Source: CADEDV01 sp964437415 (GTDB lineage Bacteria > Bacteroidota > Bacteroidia > Chitinophagales > Chitinophagaceae). From it: 64,000 bases of DNA. Within the stretch, counting starts at the first letter, position 1, and every line of letters begins with the position of its first letter. The translations under genes were made by a program, and so were the position numbers. The stretch lies in contig CAYTGN010000005.1 of the NCBI GenBank assembly GCA_964437415.1, positions 62,001 to 126,000 of the forward strand. Reading direction: 5' to 3'. A model generated the notes under the pieces. It saw only the letters and a list, made by a program, of their open reading frames with translations, did no database searches and was not told the DNA's origin. Positions 35,623-45,372 of the stretch are shown piece after piece.

Positions 35623-35641
35623 GAAAATATAAACTATTGAA

Positions 35642-36385
35642 ATGAATACAAAAAAAGTTGCTATCGTTACGGGTGGCGGTTCGGGACTGGGATTTGCTAT
35701 TGCAGAAAAATTAATACAGAATGGAATTGAAACTATCATTGCCGGAAGGGATAAGGAAAAGCTGGATGCAGCACAAAAAAAATTAGGGCCCCTCTGCCAT
35801 GCCATTGTTTGTGATGTAAGCAATCTTTCTTCCATTCCCGGTTTTGTGAATGATGTAGTGAAAAAATTTGGCCGTATAGATATTCTTGTCAACAATGCAG
35901 GTATCAACCAGAAAAAAGAATTCGCAGAGGTCAGCAATGAAGAATTTCAAAATGTAATTACTACCAACCTGACCGCTGTGTTTGTGATGAGCCGTGAAGT
36001 GGTAAGACATATGCTGGAAAAAGGAACAGGTAGTATCATCCATATCAGTTCCATGGCGGCGCAATATGGCTTGCCGAAAGTGATCGCCTACTCAGCAAGC
36101 AAAACTGCCATTGATGGTATGACAAGAGCTATGGCGGTGGAATTATCTCCAAAAGGCATCCGTGTCAATGCTATTGCTCCCGGTTTTATCTATTCTGAAA
36201 TGACCGCAAAAGCTTTGGACAGCGACCCGGAAAGAAAAGCAAAAGTGTTTGGCCGGACACCGATGGGTATCATGGGACAGCCGGAAGATATTGGCGAAGC
36301 GGCCTGGTTCCTGGCCAGCGATGCTGCAAAATATATCACGGGTGTGGTGTTGCCCGTGGATGGCGGCAACAGTATAGGTTTTTAA
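35642..36385 (+). CDS. SDR-family oxidoreductase, possible fructuronate reductase substitute
   Basis: A 247-residue classical short-chain dehydrogenase. The cofactor motif is VTGGGSGLGFAIAEKL (TGxxxGxG), followed by NNAGINQ, the catalytic Ser in HISSMAAQYG, the YSASK pair (Tyr-x-x-x-Lys) and the C-terminal GVVLPVDGGNSIGF. AGRDK after strand 2 suggests NADP preference. It resembles gluconate 5-dehydrogenase/KduD-type SDRs. It sits between two alpha-glucuronidase genes and the window has UxuA but no UxuB, so reduction of D-fructuronate to D-mannonate is an attractive role. That assignment is inference from context. Confidence 0.85.
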   Translation: MNTKKVAIVTGGGSGLGFAIAEKLIQNGIETIIAGRDKEKLDAAQKKLGPLCHAIVCDVSNLSSIPGFVNDVVKKFGRIDILVNNAGINQKKEFAEVSNEEFQNVITTNLTAVFVMSREVVRHMLEKGTGSIIHISSMAAQYGLPKVIAYSASKTAIDGMTRAMAVELSPKGIRVNAIAPGFIYSEMTAKALDSDPERKAKVFGRTPMGIMGQPEDIGEAAWFLASDAAKYITGVVLPVDGGNSIGF

Positions 36386-36418
36386 CGTCTAACCCATGAA
36401 GGTGACTACAAACAAAAA

Positions 36419-38986
36419 ATGAAACAAAGAATTTATCTCATATCGGTCTCGTTATTCCTTTCTATTATATCAGCAGGACAAATTGTTTCTGCCAATAAGG
36501 AAGCCGGCTCCTTTTTGCTTACAGATTGCAGCATCTACGTTGATCCGGACGATCATGCTGTGGTACTAAAGTCGGCAGCACTTTTACAGCAGGATATAGA
36601 ACTGGTGACAGGAAAAAAAATACCGGTTATCACCGCATCATTGGGCGATGTGAAGGGAAAAGCCATCATCATTGGCTCACTGGACAAGTCCCCCCTGGTT
36701 AAGCAGGTAATACAGCAAAAGAAAATTTCAACCGCTGCTATCAAAGGAAAATGGGAAGCTTACCAGGTACAAAGCATTTCTTCATTGACCAGAACTTCAC
36801 CGGAAGCATTGCTGGTCGTTGGAAATGACAGAAGGGGAACCGCCTTCGGGGTTTTTGAACTATCAAAGCAAATCGGGGTTTCACCGTGGTATTGGTGGGC
36901 AGATGTGCCGGCGAAAAAGAAAACAGCGCTGTATGTGAAAGCAAACAAATTGATCACGGATGCGCCGAAAGTAAAATACCGTGGCATATTTATCAATGAT
37001 GAAGCCCCTTGCCTGAGCAACTGGAGCAAAGAAAAATTCGGTGGTTTCAATCATCAATTTTATTCAAAAGTATTTGAACTCATGCTCCGGCTCAAAGCCA
37101 ATTATATCTGGCCGGCAATGTGGGGCAATGCTTTTTATTACGATGACTCATTAAATATTAAGGCAGCTGATGACTATGCCATTGTAATCGGCACCTCGCA
37201 CCATGAACCATTAATGCGGGCACATGAAGAATGGAAATATTATGGCAAAGGAAGAAAATGGAACTACGACAGCACCGAAGCCGGGCTGAAAGAATACTGG
37301 AAAGGCGGCATGGAGAGGGCCTGGAATGAAAAAATTGTCAGTGTGGGTATGAGGGGTGATGGTGATGAGCCCATGAGCAGGGAAACGGCAACGGCTTTGC
37401 TGGAAAGAATTGTAAAAGACCAGCGGGAGATCATTAAAGAAGCAACCGGAAAACCCGCCAGTGAAACTCCGCAACTATGGGCTTTGTATAAAGAAGTGCA
37501 GGATTATTATGATAAAGGAATGCGGGTGCCGGATGATGTCACTTTGCTGCTCTGCGATGACAACTGGGGAAATATCCGAAAGCTTCCCAAACTGAATGAA
37601 CCAAAAAGAAAAGGCGGCTACGGCATTTATTATCATTTTGATTATGTGGGCGGGCCCAGGAATTATAAATGGCTTAATACAAATCCGCTGCCCAAAATCT
37701 GGGAACAGATGCACCTGGCCTGGCAATATGGAGTAAAAGATATCTGGATCGTGAATGTTGGCGATATCAAACCAATGGAATTCCCCATTTCATTCTGGTG
37801 TGATTATGCATGGAATCCTGATAAAATAGGTCCAGACGATTTACAGAAATATACAGAGCAATGGGCGGCCGACCAGTTTGGAAAAGAACATGCAAAAGAA
37901 ATTGCAGATATACTGGCTAAATACGGAAAGTATAATGGAAGGAGAAAACCGGAGTTGCTGGATCAAAATACCTATAGTCTCAATAACTATAAAGAGTTCC
38001 TAACAGTAACAATTGAATATGACAATCTGCTTGAAAAAGCCCAAGCTATTAACAATAAAATACCTGCAGACTATAAGGATTCTTACTTTCAACTAGTGCT
38101 ACATCCTGTAAAAGCAATGGCAAATTTGTATAATTTATATTATCATGTTGCAGCGAACAAGGATGCGTTTGAAGTTAATTACGAAAGAGCAAACGAGTAT
38201 GCGGATAAAGCAAAGAAAAACTATACAAATGATTCACTCATCACTTTAGAGTATCATACAATAAATAACGGCAAGTGGAACCACATGATGAGCCAGACAC
38301 ATATTGGTTACCGGTCATGGCAACAGCCTCCGTTTAACAGAATGCCGGAAGTTAAATACTTGAACCTTGATTCTGCAGTTGGTTATCATAAGAAAAGGAT
38401 GAAGGATTCACTTCATGCACTTGCTATTAAAGAGTCTTTTAAATCACATGGGTTTTATGAGAATACCGGTTATGTCTCCATCGAAGCTCATCATTTCAGC
38501 AAAGCCATCAACAGCAACGGCATCACCTGGAAAGTATTACCCGATCATGGCAGAACGGGTTCAGCAGTCACTCCTTTCCCGGTAACAGCACCCGAACAAA
38601 AACCCGGAAAAAATGCGCCGCACCTGCAATATGAATTTTATTCTTACAGTAAAGACTCATTCAACATACAAACCTATTTCTCCCCTACGCTGAATTTTCA
38701 TAGTACGGCCAATGGATTGCAGTTTGCCATTTCAGTGGATGATGAAGAACCGCAGATCATCAGCATCAATAAAGAAACCCGCCCAACAGAAGGCGGCATC
38801 ATGTATAAATGGGTGGCGGAAAATATCATTAACAAGACCAGCCGACATTTCATTGCTAAACCCGGTAAACATACCGTGAAGTACTGGATGGTGAACCCCG
38901 GGGTGGTGTTGCAGAAATTAGTGCTCGATTTCGGAGGAGTGAAACCCTCCTATCTCGGTCCGCCTGAAACAAGAGTTATCAAATGA
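36419..38986 (+). CDS. Xylan alpha-1,2-glucuronidase, GH115
   Basis: An 855-residue GH115 protein with a signal peptide (about residues 1-25). The N-terminal alpha/beta domain has IIIGSLDKSPLV and LLVVGNDRRGTAFGVFELSKQIGVSPWYWWADVP. The barrel has VKYRGIFINDEAPCLSNWSKEKFGG, LRLKANYIWPAMWGNAFYYDD, GTSHHEPLMRAHEEW and VSVGMRGDGDEPM. The C-terminal domain ends GGVKPSYLGPPETRV. Members remove (methyl)glucuronate from internal and terminal positions of polymeric xylan, complementing the GH67 two genes upstream, which needs terminal decorations. Catalytic residues in this family are not reliably assignable by eye. Confidence 0.95.
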   Translation: MKQRIYLISVSLFLSIISAGQIVSANKEAGSFLLTDCSIYVDPDDHAVVLKSAALLQQDIELVTGKKIPVITASLGDVKGKAIIIGSLDKSPLVKQVIQQKKISTAAIKGKWEAYQVQSISSLTRTSPEALLVVGNDRRGTAFGVFELSKQIGVSPWYWWADVPAKKKTALYVKANKLITDAPKVKYRGIFINDEAPCLSNWSKEKFGGFNHQFYSKVFELMLRLKANYIWPAMWGNAFYYDDSLNIKAADDYAIVIGTSHHEPLMRAHEEWKYYGKGRKWNYDSTEAGLKEYWKGGMERAWNEKIVSVGMRGDGDEPMSRETATALLERIVKDQREIIKEATGKPASETPQLWALYKEVQDYYDKGMRVPDDVTLLLCDDNWGNIRKLPKLNEPKRKGGYGIYYHFDYVGGPRNYKWLNTNPLPKIWEQMHLAWQYGVKDIWIVNVGDIKPMEFPISFWCDYAWNPDKIGPDDLQKYTEQWAADQFGKEHAKEIADILAKYGKYNGRRKPELLDQNTYSLNNYKEFLTVTIEYDNLLEKAQAINNKIPADYKDSYFQLVLHPVKAMANLYNLYYHVAANKDAFEVNYERANEYADKAKKNYTNDSLITLEYHTINNGKWNHMMSQTHIGYRSWQQPPFNRMPEVKYLNLDSAVGYHKKRMKDSLHALAIKESFKSHGFYENTGYVSIEAHHFSKAINSNGITWKVLPDHGRTGSAVTPFPVTAPEQKPGKNAPHLQYEFYSYSKDSFNIQTYFSPTLNFHSTANGLQFAISVDDEEPQIISINKETRPTEGGIMYKWVAENIINKTSRHFIAKPGKHTVKYWMVNPGVVLQKLVLDFGGVKPSYLGPPETRVIK

Positions 38987-39010
38987 TTAAACAGCATAAA
39001 TATTAAACCA

Positions 39011-40081
39011 ATGAAATTACTATTCGCAACCATTGCAGCTTCAGCCATCATGCTGGGTTGTAACAACGAAAAGAAAAACGACCAGCCCGAAGTACAGAAC
39101 GGTGAGGCAAAAAAAGAATACCTCTCACAGCCACTGGTATCGCATATTTATACCGCTGATCCCTCGGCCCATGTTTTTAACGGCCGAATTTATATCTATC
39201 CTTCTCATGATACCGCCACCGGCACACCGCAAGATGATCTCGGCAGTCATTTCAATATGATGGACTATCATGTGCTTTCCATGGATGCTATCGGCGGGCC
39301 AGTCACAGATCATGGTGTGGCCCTGCATATCAGGGATGTTCCCTGGGCGGGACGCCAGATGTGGGCTCCTGATGCTGCATTTGCCAATGGAAAATATTAT
39401 TTCTATTTCCCGGTGAAAAATAAACAGGATGTGTTCCAGATCGGCGTGGCCGTAAGTGATAAGCCCGAAGGTCCGTTTACCGCAGAAAAAGAACCCATCA
39501 AAAACAGCTACAGCATTGACCCTGCCGTATTCAAAGATGATGATGGCTCTTACTATATGTATTTCGGTGGCATCTGGGGCGGTCAATTACAACGCTGGAA
39601 CAACAATAAGTATGATTCCACAGCGGGCAATCGCAAACCGGAAGAGCTGGCCATCCTGCCCCGCATGGCCAAACTGAACCCTGACATGAAAGGCTTTGCT
39701 GAAACCGTGAAAGAAGTGAAGATTGTTGACAAAGACGGCAATCTTTTCAAAGAAAAAGATAATGACAAACGCTTTTTTGAAGCGGCTTGGATGCATAAAT
39801 ACAATGGCAAGTATTATTTAAGCTATTCAACCGGTGACACCCATTACATTTGTTATGCCACCGGCGATAATCCTTATGGACCTTTCACTTACCAGGGTGT
39901 GATCTTAAACCCCGTGGAAGGCTGGACCAACCACCACTCTATCGTTGAAGTGAACGGCAAATGGTATTTGTTTTATCATGATGTGCAACTCAGTGGTGAA
40001 ACCCATCTACGCAATGTTAAAGTCACCGAATTAACACATAACCCTGACGGAAGTATTCAAACACTCACTGCCCAAAAATAA
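39011..40081 (+). CDS. GH43 beta-xylosidase/alpha-L-arabinofuranosidase, lipoprotein
   Basis: A 356-residue lipoprotein (lipobox IMLGC, Cys17) with the five-bladed GH43 fold. The base is D50 (YTADPSAHVF), the pKa modulator D170 (YSIDPAVFKDDDG) and the acid E257 (FFEAAWMHKYNGKYYLSYS). WAGRQMWAPDAAFANGKYYFYFPVK is the typical blade-2 segment. It trims xylose or arabinose from xylan fragments. The subfamily and therefore exact specificity cannot be fixed here. Its stop and the next start share one base (TAATG), so translation of the GH3 gene is probably coupled. Confidence 0.92.
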   Translation: MKLLFATIAASAIMLGCNNEKKNDQPEVQNGEAKKEYLSQPLVSHIYTADPSAHVFNGRIYIYPSHDTATGTPQDDLGSHFNMMDYHVLSMDAIGGPVTDHGVALHIRDVPWAGRQMWAPDAAFANGKYYFYFPVKNKQDVFQIGVAVSDKPEGPFTAEKEPIKNSYSIDPAVFKDDDGSYYMYFGGIWGGQLQRWNNNKYDSTAGNRKPEELAILPRMAKLNPDMKGFAETVKEVKIVDKDGNLFKEKDNDKRFFEAAWMHKYNGKYYLSYSTGDTHYICYATGDNPYGPFTYQGVILNPVEGWTNHHSIVEVNGKWYLFYHDVQLSGETHLRNVKVTELTHNPDGSIQTLTAQK

Positions 40082-42705
40082 TGTCAATGAAAAGAATCAT
40101 TCTCCCGCTTATTTGCATCGTATCACTGGCAACATCGGCCCAGGAATACAAATCATTCCCGATGTGGAATCCCAGGCTCCCCACCGAAAAAAGAGTGAAT
40201 GACCTGGTAAGCCGTCTGACGCTGGAAGAAAAAGTGAAACAAATGCTGAATGCCGCACCGGCTATACCACGGTTGGGCATCCCGGCATATGATTGGTGGA
40301 ATGAAGTATTACACGGTGTGGCGAGAACTCCTTTTCGTGTAACCTCCTTTCCGCAGGCGATTGGTATGGCCGCCACATGGGACACCACTTCTTTGAAGAG
40401 AATGGCTGATTACTCGGCCTCTGAAGGAAGAGCGGTGCATAACAAAGCCATCGAACTGGGAAGAACAAATGAAAGATATTTGGGATTGACTTACTGGACA
40501 CCCAACATCAATATCTTCCGTGACCCCCGCTGGGGAAGAGGCCAGGAAACCTATGGTGAAGATCCTTTTCTCACTGCCAAACTCGGCGCTGCTTTCGTAA
40601 GAGGATTGCAGGGCAATGATCCGAAATACTGGAAAGCGGCAGCCTGTGCCAAACACTATGCTGTGCACAGTGGCCCGGAACCTTCACGCCACACTGATAA
40701 TTTCAATGCCAGCCCCTATGATCTATGGGACACTTATCTCCCCGCTTTTAAAGAACTGATCACAAAAGCGGATGTGGCCGGTGTGATGTGTGCTTATAAT
40801 GCTGTGTATAACCAGCCCTGCTGCGCCAGCGACCTGCTGATGAATGACATCCTGCGCAAGCAATGGAAATTTACCGGCTATGTTACCAGTGATTGCTGGG
40901 CGATAGATGATTTTTTTAAATATCATAAAACCCACAAGGACTCAGTTTCTGCTGCCGTAGATGCTGCGATGCACGGCACCGATATTGAATGCGGTACTTC
41001 TGTTTATTACACTTTATACAACGGGGTGAAGCAGGGTCTCATCAAAGAAGAACAACTGGATATTTCACTCCGCCGCCTGTTCACCATCCGTTATCGCCTC
41101 GGCATGTTTGATCCGCCTTCGATGGTGAAATATGCACAAACACCTTCATCTGCATTGGAAGCCCCGGCGCATAAAGCACATGCCCTGAAAATGGCGCAAC
41201 AGTCAATGGTGCTGTTGAAAAACGAGAACAACACTTTACCGCTGAAAAAAACAATCAAAAAGATCGCTGTGATCGGCCCCAATGCAGACAACAGCATCGC
41301 TGTGCTGGGCAATTACAACGGTATTCCTTCTGAGGTCGTTACTGCTTTGCAGGGAATAAAAAAGAAACTCGGCAGCAATGTTGAAGTGGTATATGAAAAA
41401 GCTGTCAATTTCACCAATGATACGTTGCTGGCCTATGCTGATATCAGCGGCCAGTTTAGCTGGGAAGGCAAACAAGGGTTTAATGCCGAATATTTTGATA
41501 ACAGGGAATTGAAAGGTGTAGCGGTTGGTGTTCAAATGGAAAAAACTATTGATAATTTCTGGCAGGAAGGAGAAGCGATGACAGGTGGAATAAAAGCCAA
41601 TAATTTTTCTGCCCGCTACAGCACCCATTTCAAAGCGGCAAAAGACGGCGATATAACATTTGAAGTGGAAGCCGATGATGGCTATCGTTTTCTCATCAAT
41701 GACAGGCAGGTGTTAGATGCCTGGCAGCGCAACCGCTGGGGTGCCCGCACATACCGACTACAAACAAAAAAAGATTCTGTTTACAAGATCGTATTGGAAT
41801 ATTGGCAGGGTGAAGGCAAAGCCAATGTAAGATTAAGGACTGGTAATTATGAAAAAACAAATTTCACGGCGTTGGCTAACCGGGTGAAAGATGCTGATGC
41901 GATCATTTATGTCGGCGGCATTTCTCCGCAACTGGAAGGAGAAGAAATGCGGGTGGATTATCCCGGTTTCAATGGTGGTGACAGAACCACTATTCTTTTA
42001 CCGGCCGTGCAAACAGAACTGATGAAAGCTTTACATGCCACGGGAAGACCGGTTGTGTTTGTGATGATGACAGGCAGCGCCATTGCCACACCATGGGAAA
42101 GTGAAAACCTCCCGGCTATTCTTAACGCCTGGTATGGCGGACAAAGCGCTGGCACAGCCATTGCCGATATTTTGTTTGGCGACTATAACCCCGCAGGCCG
42201 CCTGCCGGTTACGTTTTATAAAAGCGACAGCGACCTGCCCGATTTTATGAGTTATGATATGACCAACCGTACTTATCGCTACTTCAAAGGAGAAGCGTTG
42301 TATCCATTTGGACATGGCCTTAGTTATACCACGTTTACTTATAGTAATCTTCAATTGCCTGCCCTGCTCCGAAAGGGAGGTAATGCCAAAGTAACTGTGA
42401 CAGTAAGGAATAGCGGCAAGCGGGATGGTGAGGAAGTGGTTCAGTTATATGTTTCTCACCCCGGTGCTTCAGGCAAAGCACCTGTCAGAACCTTACAAGG
42501 GTTCAGACGTATCGCCTTAAAAGCCGGGGAAACTAAAACCATTTCATTTACAGTTACGGCAGCACAATTATCGCTGGTGAATGAAGAAGGCAAAACCTAC
42601 CAGCCATCGGGAAAGATACAGGTGAGTGTGGGTGGCGGGCAACCGGGAGTGACAAACAAAACAACAAGCGGCGCAGTGTTAACCAAACAAATAACCATTC
42701 AATAA
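40081..42705 (+). CDS. GH3 beta-xylosidase/beta-glucosidase with PA14 insert
   Basis: An 874-residue GH3 enzyme with a signal peptide ending TSAQ. Domain 1 contains KHYAVHSGPEPSRH (K191, H192) and the nucleophile D271 in GYVTSDCWAI. The alpha/beta sandwich starts near 385 (IKKIAVIGPNAD) and is interrupted by a PA14 domain at about 465-590 (GFNAEYFDN to VRLRTG). The acid/base would lie in the sandwich after it (ISPQLEGEEM, about 615-622). A fibronectin III-like domain fills 770-874. In a xylan locus, release of xylose from xylo-oligosaccharides is the likely job. An ATG at 40087 is an alternative start. Confidence 0.93.
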   Translation: MSMKRIILPLICIVSLATSAQEYKSFPMWNPRLPTEKRVNDLVSRLTLEEKVKQMLNAAPAIPRLGIPAYDWWNEVLHGVARTPFRVTSFPQAIGMAATWDTTSLKRMADYSASEGRAVHNKAIELGRTNERYLGLTYWTPNINIFRDPRWGRGQETYGEDPFLTAKLGAAFVRGLQGNDPKYWKAAACAKHYAVHSGPEPSRHTDNFNASPYDLWDTYLPAFKELITKADVAGVMCAYNAVYNQPCCASDLLMNDILRKQWKFTGYVTSDCWAIDDFFKYHKTHKDSVSAAVDAAMHGTDIECGTSVYYTLYNGVKQGLIKEEQLDISLRRLFTIRYRLGMFDPPSMVKYAQTPSSALEAPAHKAHALKMAQQSMVLLKNENNTLPLKKTIKKIAVIGPNADNSIAVLGNYNGIPSEVVTALQGIKKKLGSNVEVVYEKAVNFTNDTLLAYADISGQFSWEGKQGFNAEYFDNRELKGVAVGVQMEKTIDNFWQEGEAMTGGIKANNFSARYSTHFKAAKDGDITFEVEADDGYRFLINDRQVLDAWQRNRWGARTYRLQTKKDSVYKIVLEYWQGEGKANVRLRTGNYEKTNFTALANRVKDADAIIYVGGISPQLEGEEMRVDYPGFNGGDRTTILLPAVQTELMKALHATGRPVVFVMMTGSAIATPWESENLPAILNAWYGGQSAGTAIADILFGDYNPAGRLPVTFYKSDSDLPDFMSYDMTNRTYRYFKGEALYPFGHGLSYTTFTYSNLQLPALLRKGGNAKVTVTVRNSGKRDGEEVVQLYVSHPGASGKAPVRTLQGFRRIALKAGETKTISFTVTAAQLSLVNEEGKTYQPSGKIQVSVGGGQPGVTNKTTSGAVLTKQITIQ

Positions 42706-42752
42706 TTTAATGGAGGCTTGCCTGCCATAAATAATTAGTCAAACAAATTATT

Positions 42753-44324
42753 ATGAGACGACAACTATTATTTCTTTCGCTGTTCGCTTCATTTTTCCTG
42801 ATTGCCTGCAACCAGAAAGATGAAAGTTCGGGGCAGGCGGCAAATTCAGTAACCATTGATGCTGACAAAGGAAAGGACACGATCAACAGGAATATCTATG
42901 GTCATTTTGCCGAACACCTTGGGCATTGCATATATGGTGGTTTTTATGTTGGCGACACCAGTAAAACCATTCCCAATATCAATGGAATCCGGATAGATGT
43001 TCTGGAAGCGTTGAAAAAATTAAAAGTGCCGGTATTGCGCTGGCCGGGCGGATGTTTTGCTGACACCTATCATTGGCGTGATGGTGTGGGTCCGAAAAAA
43101 GATCGTCCTTCTATTTTAAATGTCTGGTGGGGCAACGTAAAAGAAGATAACAGTTTTGGCACCAATGAATTTTTGAATATGTGTGAAATGCTCGGGGCTG
43201 AACCTTACCTCAGCGGCAATGTGGGCAGCGGCACACCGCAGGAACTTGCCGATTGGATCAAATATACCAACCATCCTGCAGGCAGCAGCCCGATGCCAGA
43301 CCTTAGAGAAAAGAATGGAAGAAAAGAACCCTGGAATGTTACCTTCTGGGGTTTGGGTAATGAAGCATGGGGTTGTGGCGGCAATATGACGGCAGAACAT
43401 TATGCCAATGTGTATCGCCAGTATGCGACCTTTATGACTGATTGGGTAAACAGTGATAAAATATACCGCATTGCCTCCGGCGCCTCAGATGATGATTATC
43501 ACTGGACTGAAGTATTAATGAAAAACTTGCCCCCGAAAATGTTTGATGCCTTAGGACTACACCATTATTCTGTGATCGACTGGGACAAAAAAGGATCATC
43601 AACCGACTTTTCAGAAAAAGAATATTTCACCACTATGCAAAGGGCTTTGCTAATGGAAGAACTGGTGACCAAACACAGCGAAATAATGGACAAGTATGAT
43701 CCTGAAAAGAAAAAGCACCTGGCTGTGGATGAATGGGGTGGCTGGTATGATGTGGTGCAGGGAACCAATGGCGCCTTTTTATTTCAGCAAAACACCATGC
43801 GGGATGCGATGATTGCCGGCGCCACTTTAAATATTTTCAATAATCATTGCGACAGGGTAAAATTGGCCAACCTGGCCCAGATCATCAATGTGCTACAGGC
43901 GGTGATATTAACGGAAGGGAATAAAATGCTGGTGACACCCACCTACCATGTCATGGAAATGTATAATGTGCATCATGATGCCGTGATGCTGCCGGTGACG
44001 GTCAACAGCCCGGATTATGTTTTGGAAAATGAAAAACTCAAAGCCCTGAGTGTATCGGCTTCAAAAGATAAAGATGGGGTAACCCATATTTCAGTGGTGA
44101 ATATTGATCCGAACAAAGAACATACCGTAACGATCAATGTAAACGGCGCCGGTTTTACCAGCATATCAGGAAAAATTCTGAAGTCGGAAAAAATGCAGGA
44201 TCATAATACTTTCAGCAATCCTGATAAAATTGTACCGGCTGTTTATAATGATGCAAAGCTGGATGGAAATAAAATAACAATGAAATTGCCAGGTACCAGT
44301 GTTGTGGTACTGGCTTTAAAATAA
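42753..44324 (+). CDS. Alpha-L-arabinofuranosidase, GH51, lipoprotein
   Basis: A 523-residue GH51 enzyme with a lipobox (FFLIAC, Cys19). NRNIYGHFAEHLGHCIYGGFYVGD and VPVLRWPGGCFADTYHWRDGVGP are the usual N-terminal blocks. The acid/base is E204 in WGLGNEAWGCGG and the nucleophile E327 in LAVDEWGGWYD. The C-terminal beta domain covers about 400-523. It removes arabinofuranosyl side chains from arabinoxylan fragments and is anchored to a membrane. A close paralogue with a plain signal peptide lies at 56,689-58,236. Confidence 0.96.
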   Translation: MRRQLLFLSLFASFFLIACNQKDESSGQAANSVTIDADKGKDTINRNIYGHFAEHLGHCIYGGFYVGDTSKTIPNINGIRIDVLEALKKLKVPVLRWPGGCFADTYHWRDGVGPKKDRPSILNVWWGNVKEDNSFGTNEFLNMCEMLGAEPYLSGNVGSGTPQELADWIKYTNHPAGSSPMPDLREKNGRKEPWNVTFWGLGNEAWGCGGNMTAEHYANVYRQYATFMTDWVNSDKIYRIASGASDDDYHWTEVLMKNLPPKMFDALGLHHYSVIDWDKKGSSTDFSEKEYFTTMQRALLMEELVTKHSEIMDKYDPEKKKHLAVDEWGGWYDVVQGTNGAFLFQQNTMRDAMIAGATLNIFNNHCDRVKLANLAQIINVLQAVILTEGNKMLVTPTYHVMEMYNVHHDAVMLPVTVNSPDYVLENEKLKALSVSASKDKDGVTHISVVNIDPNKEHTVTINVNGAGFTSISGKILKSEKMQDHNTFSNPDKIVPAVYNDAKLDGNKITMKLPGTSVVVLALK

Positions 44325-44327
44325 ATC

Positions 44328-45317
44328 ATGAAAACACCAGCAATACTTATAGCCGTCTTGCTTTCGGGATATGTTTGTTTTGCCCAGAAATCCAACACAA
44401 CTTCCGGCGTAAAAATCACTGTAGACAGTGTATTGACTATCTCCTCAGGTGAAAAAAAGTTACTTACCTATCAGTTCAATACCGTTTATCCTCCTGCCGG
44501 GCAGGACAGCAATTATAAACGCAGTGGTTTTATTCACCCGCTGTATGCACCCAACGGGCAGGTGCTGACGAGAATTCAGCCCCCCGATCATTATCATCAT
44601 TACGGCATCTGGAATCCCTGGACACATACTGTTTTTGAAAAAGATACTGTTGATTTCTGGAACATCAAAGGAAGAAAAGGAACTGTTCGTTTTGCAAAAT
44701 TCGCTTCCAGCGAAACAAAACCCGGGTTTGCCACATACACGGCCTTGCATGAACATGTGGTATTCAAAAAAGATGGTACTGAGAAAATTGCATTGAATGA
44801 ATGGCAGACCGTGAAGGTGCATGAGCCTGTTGCCAACGACAAATATTATATTGTTGACATCACATCAAAATTAGCCTGTGCTTCACTAAGCCCCTTACTA
44901 ATCGTTGCTTACCGCTATGGAGGGTTTGGATGGAGGGCCACAGAATATTGGGACAAGAATAATTCGGAAATGCTGACCTCCGAAGGAAAAACAAGGGACA
45001 ACACGGATAACACCAAAGCAAGATGGATTATCGTGTATGGGGATCTTCCGGGCAATGACGAAGGCGGCATCGTGATGTTGTCACATCCCTCAAACTACAA
45101 TCACCCGGAGCCGCTGCGCATCTGGGATAAGAACGCCAATGGCAGAAGAGGTGATGTGTTTGCCAATTTCGCAACTACAAAAGATAAAGACTGGCTGCTG
45201 GAACCGGGAAAGTCCTATACATTAAAATACAGGCTGGTTGTTTTCAATGGAAAATTTGATGCGGCAAAAGCTGAAGCAGCCTGGCAGCTTTTTGCAAAGG
45301 AGAGGAGTACTCAGTAA
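44328..45317 (+). CDS. Secreted DUF6807 (PmoA-like) family protein
   Basis: A 329-residue protein with a signal peptide ending CFAQ. The core pattern SGFIHPLYAPNGQVLTRIQPPDHYHHYGIWNPWTHT, then DFWNIKGRKG, matches the family annotated as PmoA-like or DUF6807. The name is misleading, since there is no resemblance to membrane methane monooxygenase. The cluster of His residues (DHYHHYG) could bind metal. Function is unknown. In Bacteroidota and Planctomycetota the family is commonly next to secreted Gfo/Idh/MocA proteins, as it is here. It starts 3 nt after the GH51 stop, so it is part of this operon. Confidence 0.8.
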   Translation: MKTPAILIAVLLSGYVCFAQKSNTTSGVKITVDSVLTISSGEKKLLTYQFNTVYPPAGQDSNYKRSGFIHPLYAPNGQVLTRIQPPDHYHHYGIWNPWTHTVFEKDTVDFWNIKGRKGTVRFAKFASSETKPGFATYTALHEHVVFKKDGTEKIALNEWQTVKVHEPVANDKYYIVDITSKLACASLSPLLIVAYRYGGFGWRATEYWDKNNSEMLTSEGKTRDNTDNTKARWIIVYGDLPGNDEGGIVMLSHPSNYNHPEPLRIWDKNANGRRGDVFANFATTKDKDWLLEPGKSYTLKYRLVVFNGKFDAAKAEAAWQLFAKERSTQ

Positions 45318-45321
45318 AGCA

Positions 45322-45342
45322 AACCGGTAACCGGTAACCGGT
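45322..45342. repeat. Three tandem copies of AACCGGT in an intergenic gap
   Basis: The 7-mer AACCGGT is repeated exactly three times without spacer, between the DUF6807 gene and the Tat-exported oxidoreductase gene (gap 45,318-45,372). Each unit contains the palindrome ACCGGT. It could be a protein-binding array, a hairpin in RNA, or slippage-derived repeat. Confidence 0.7.
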
Positions 45343-45372
45343 AATAAACGTTAACTGCTAAAATTAAAACTG

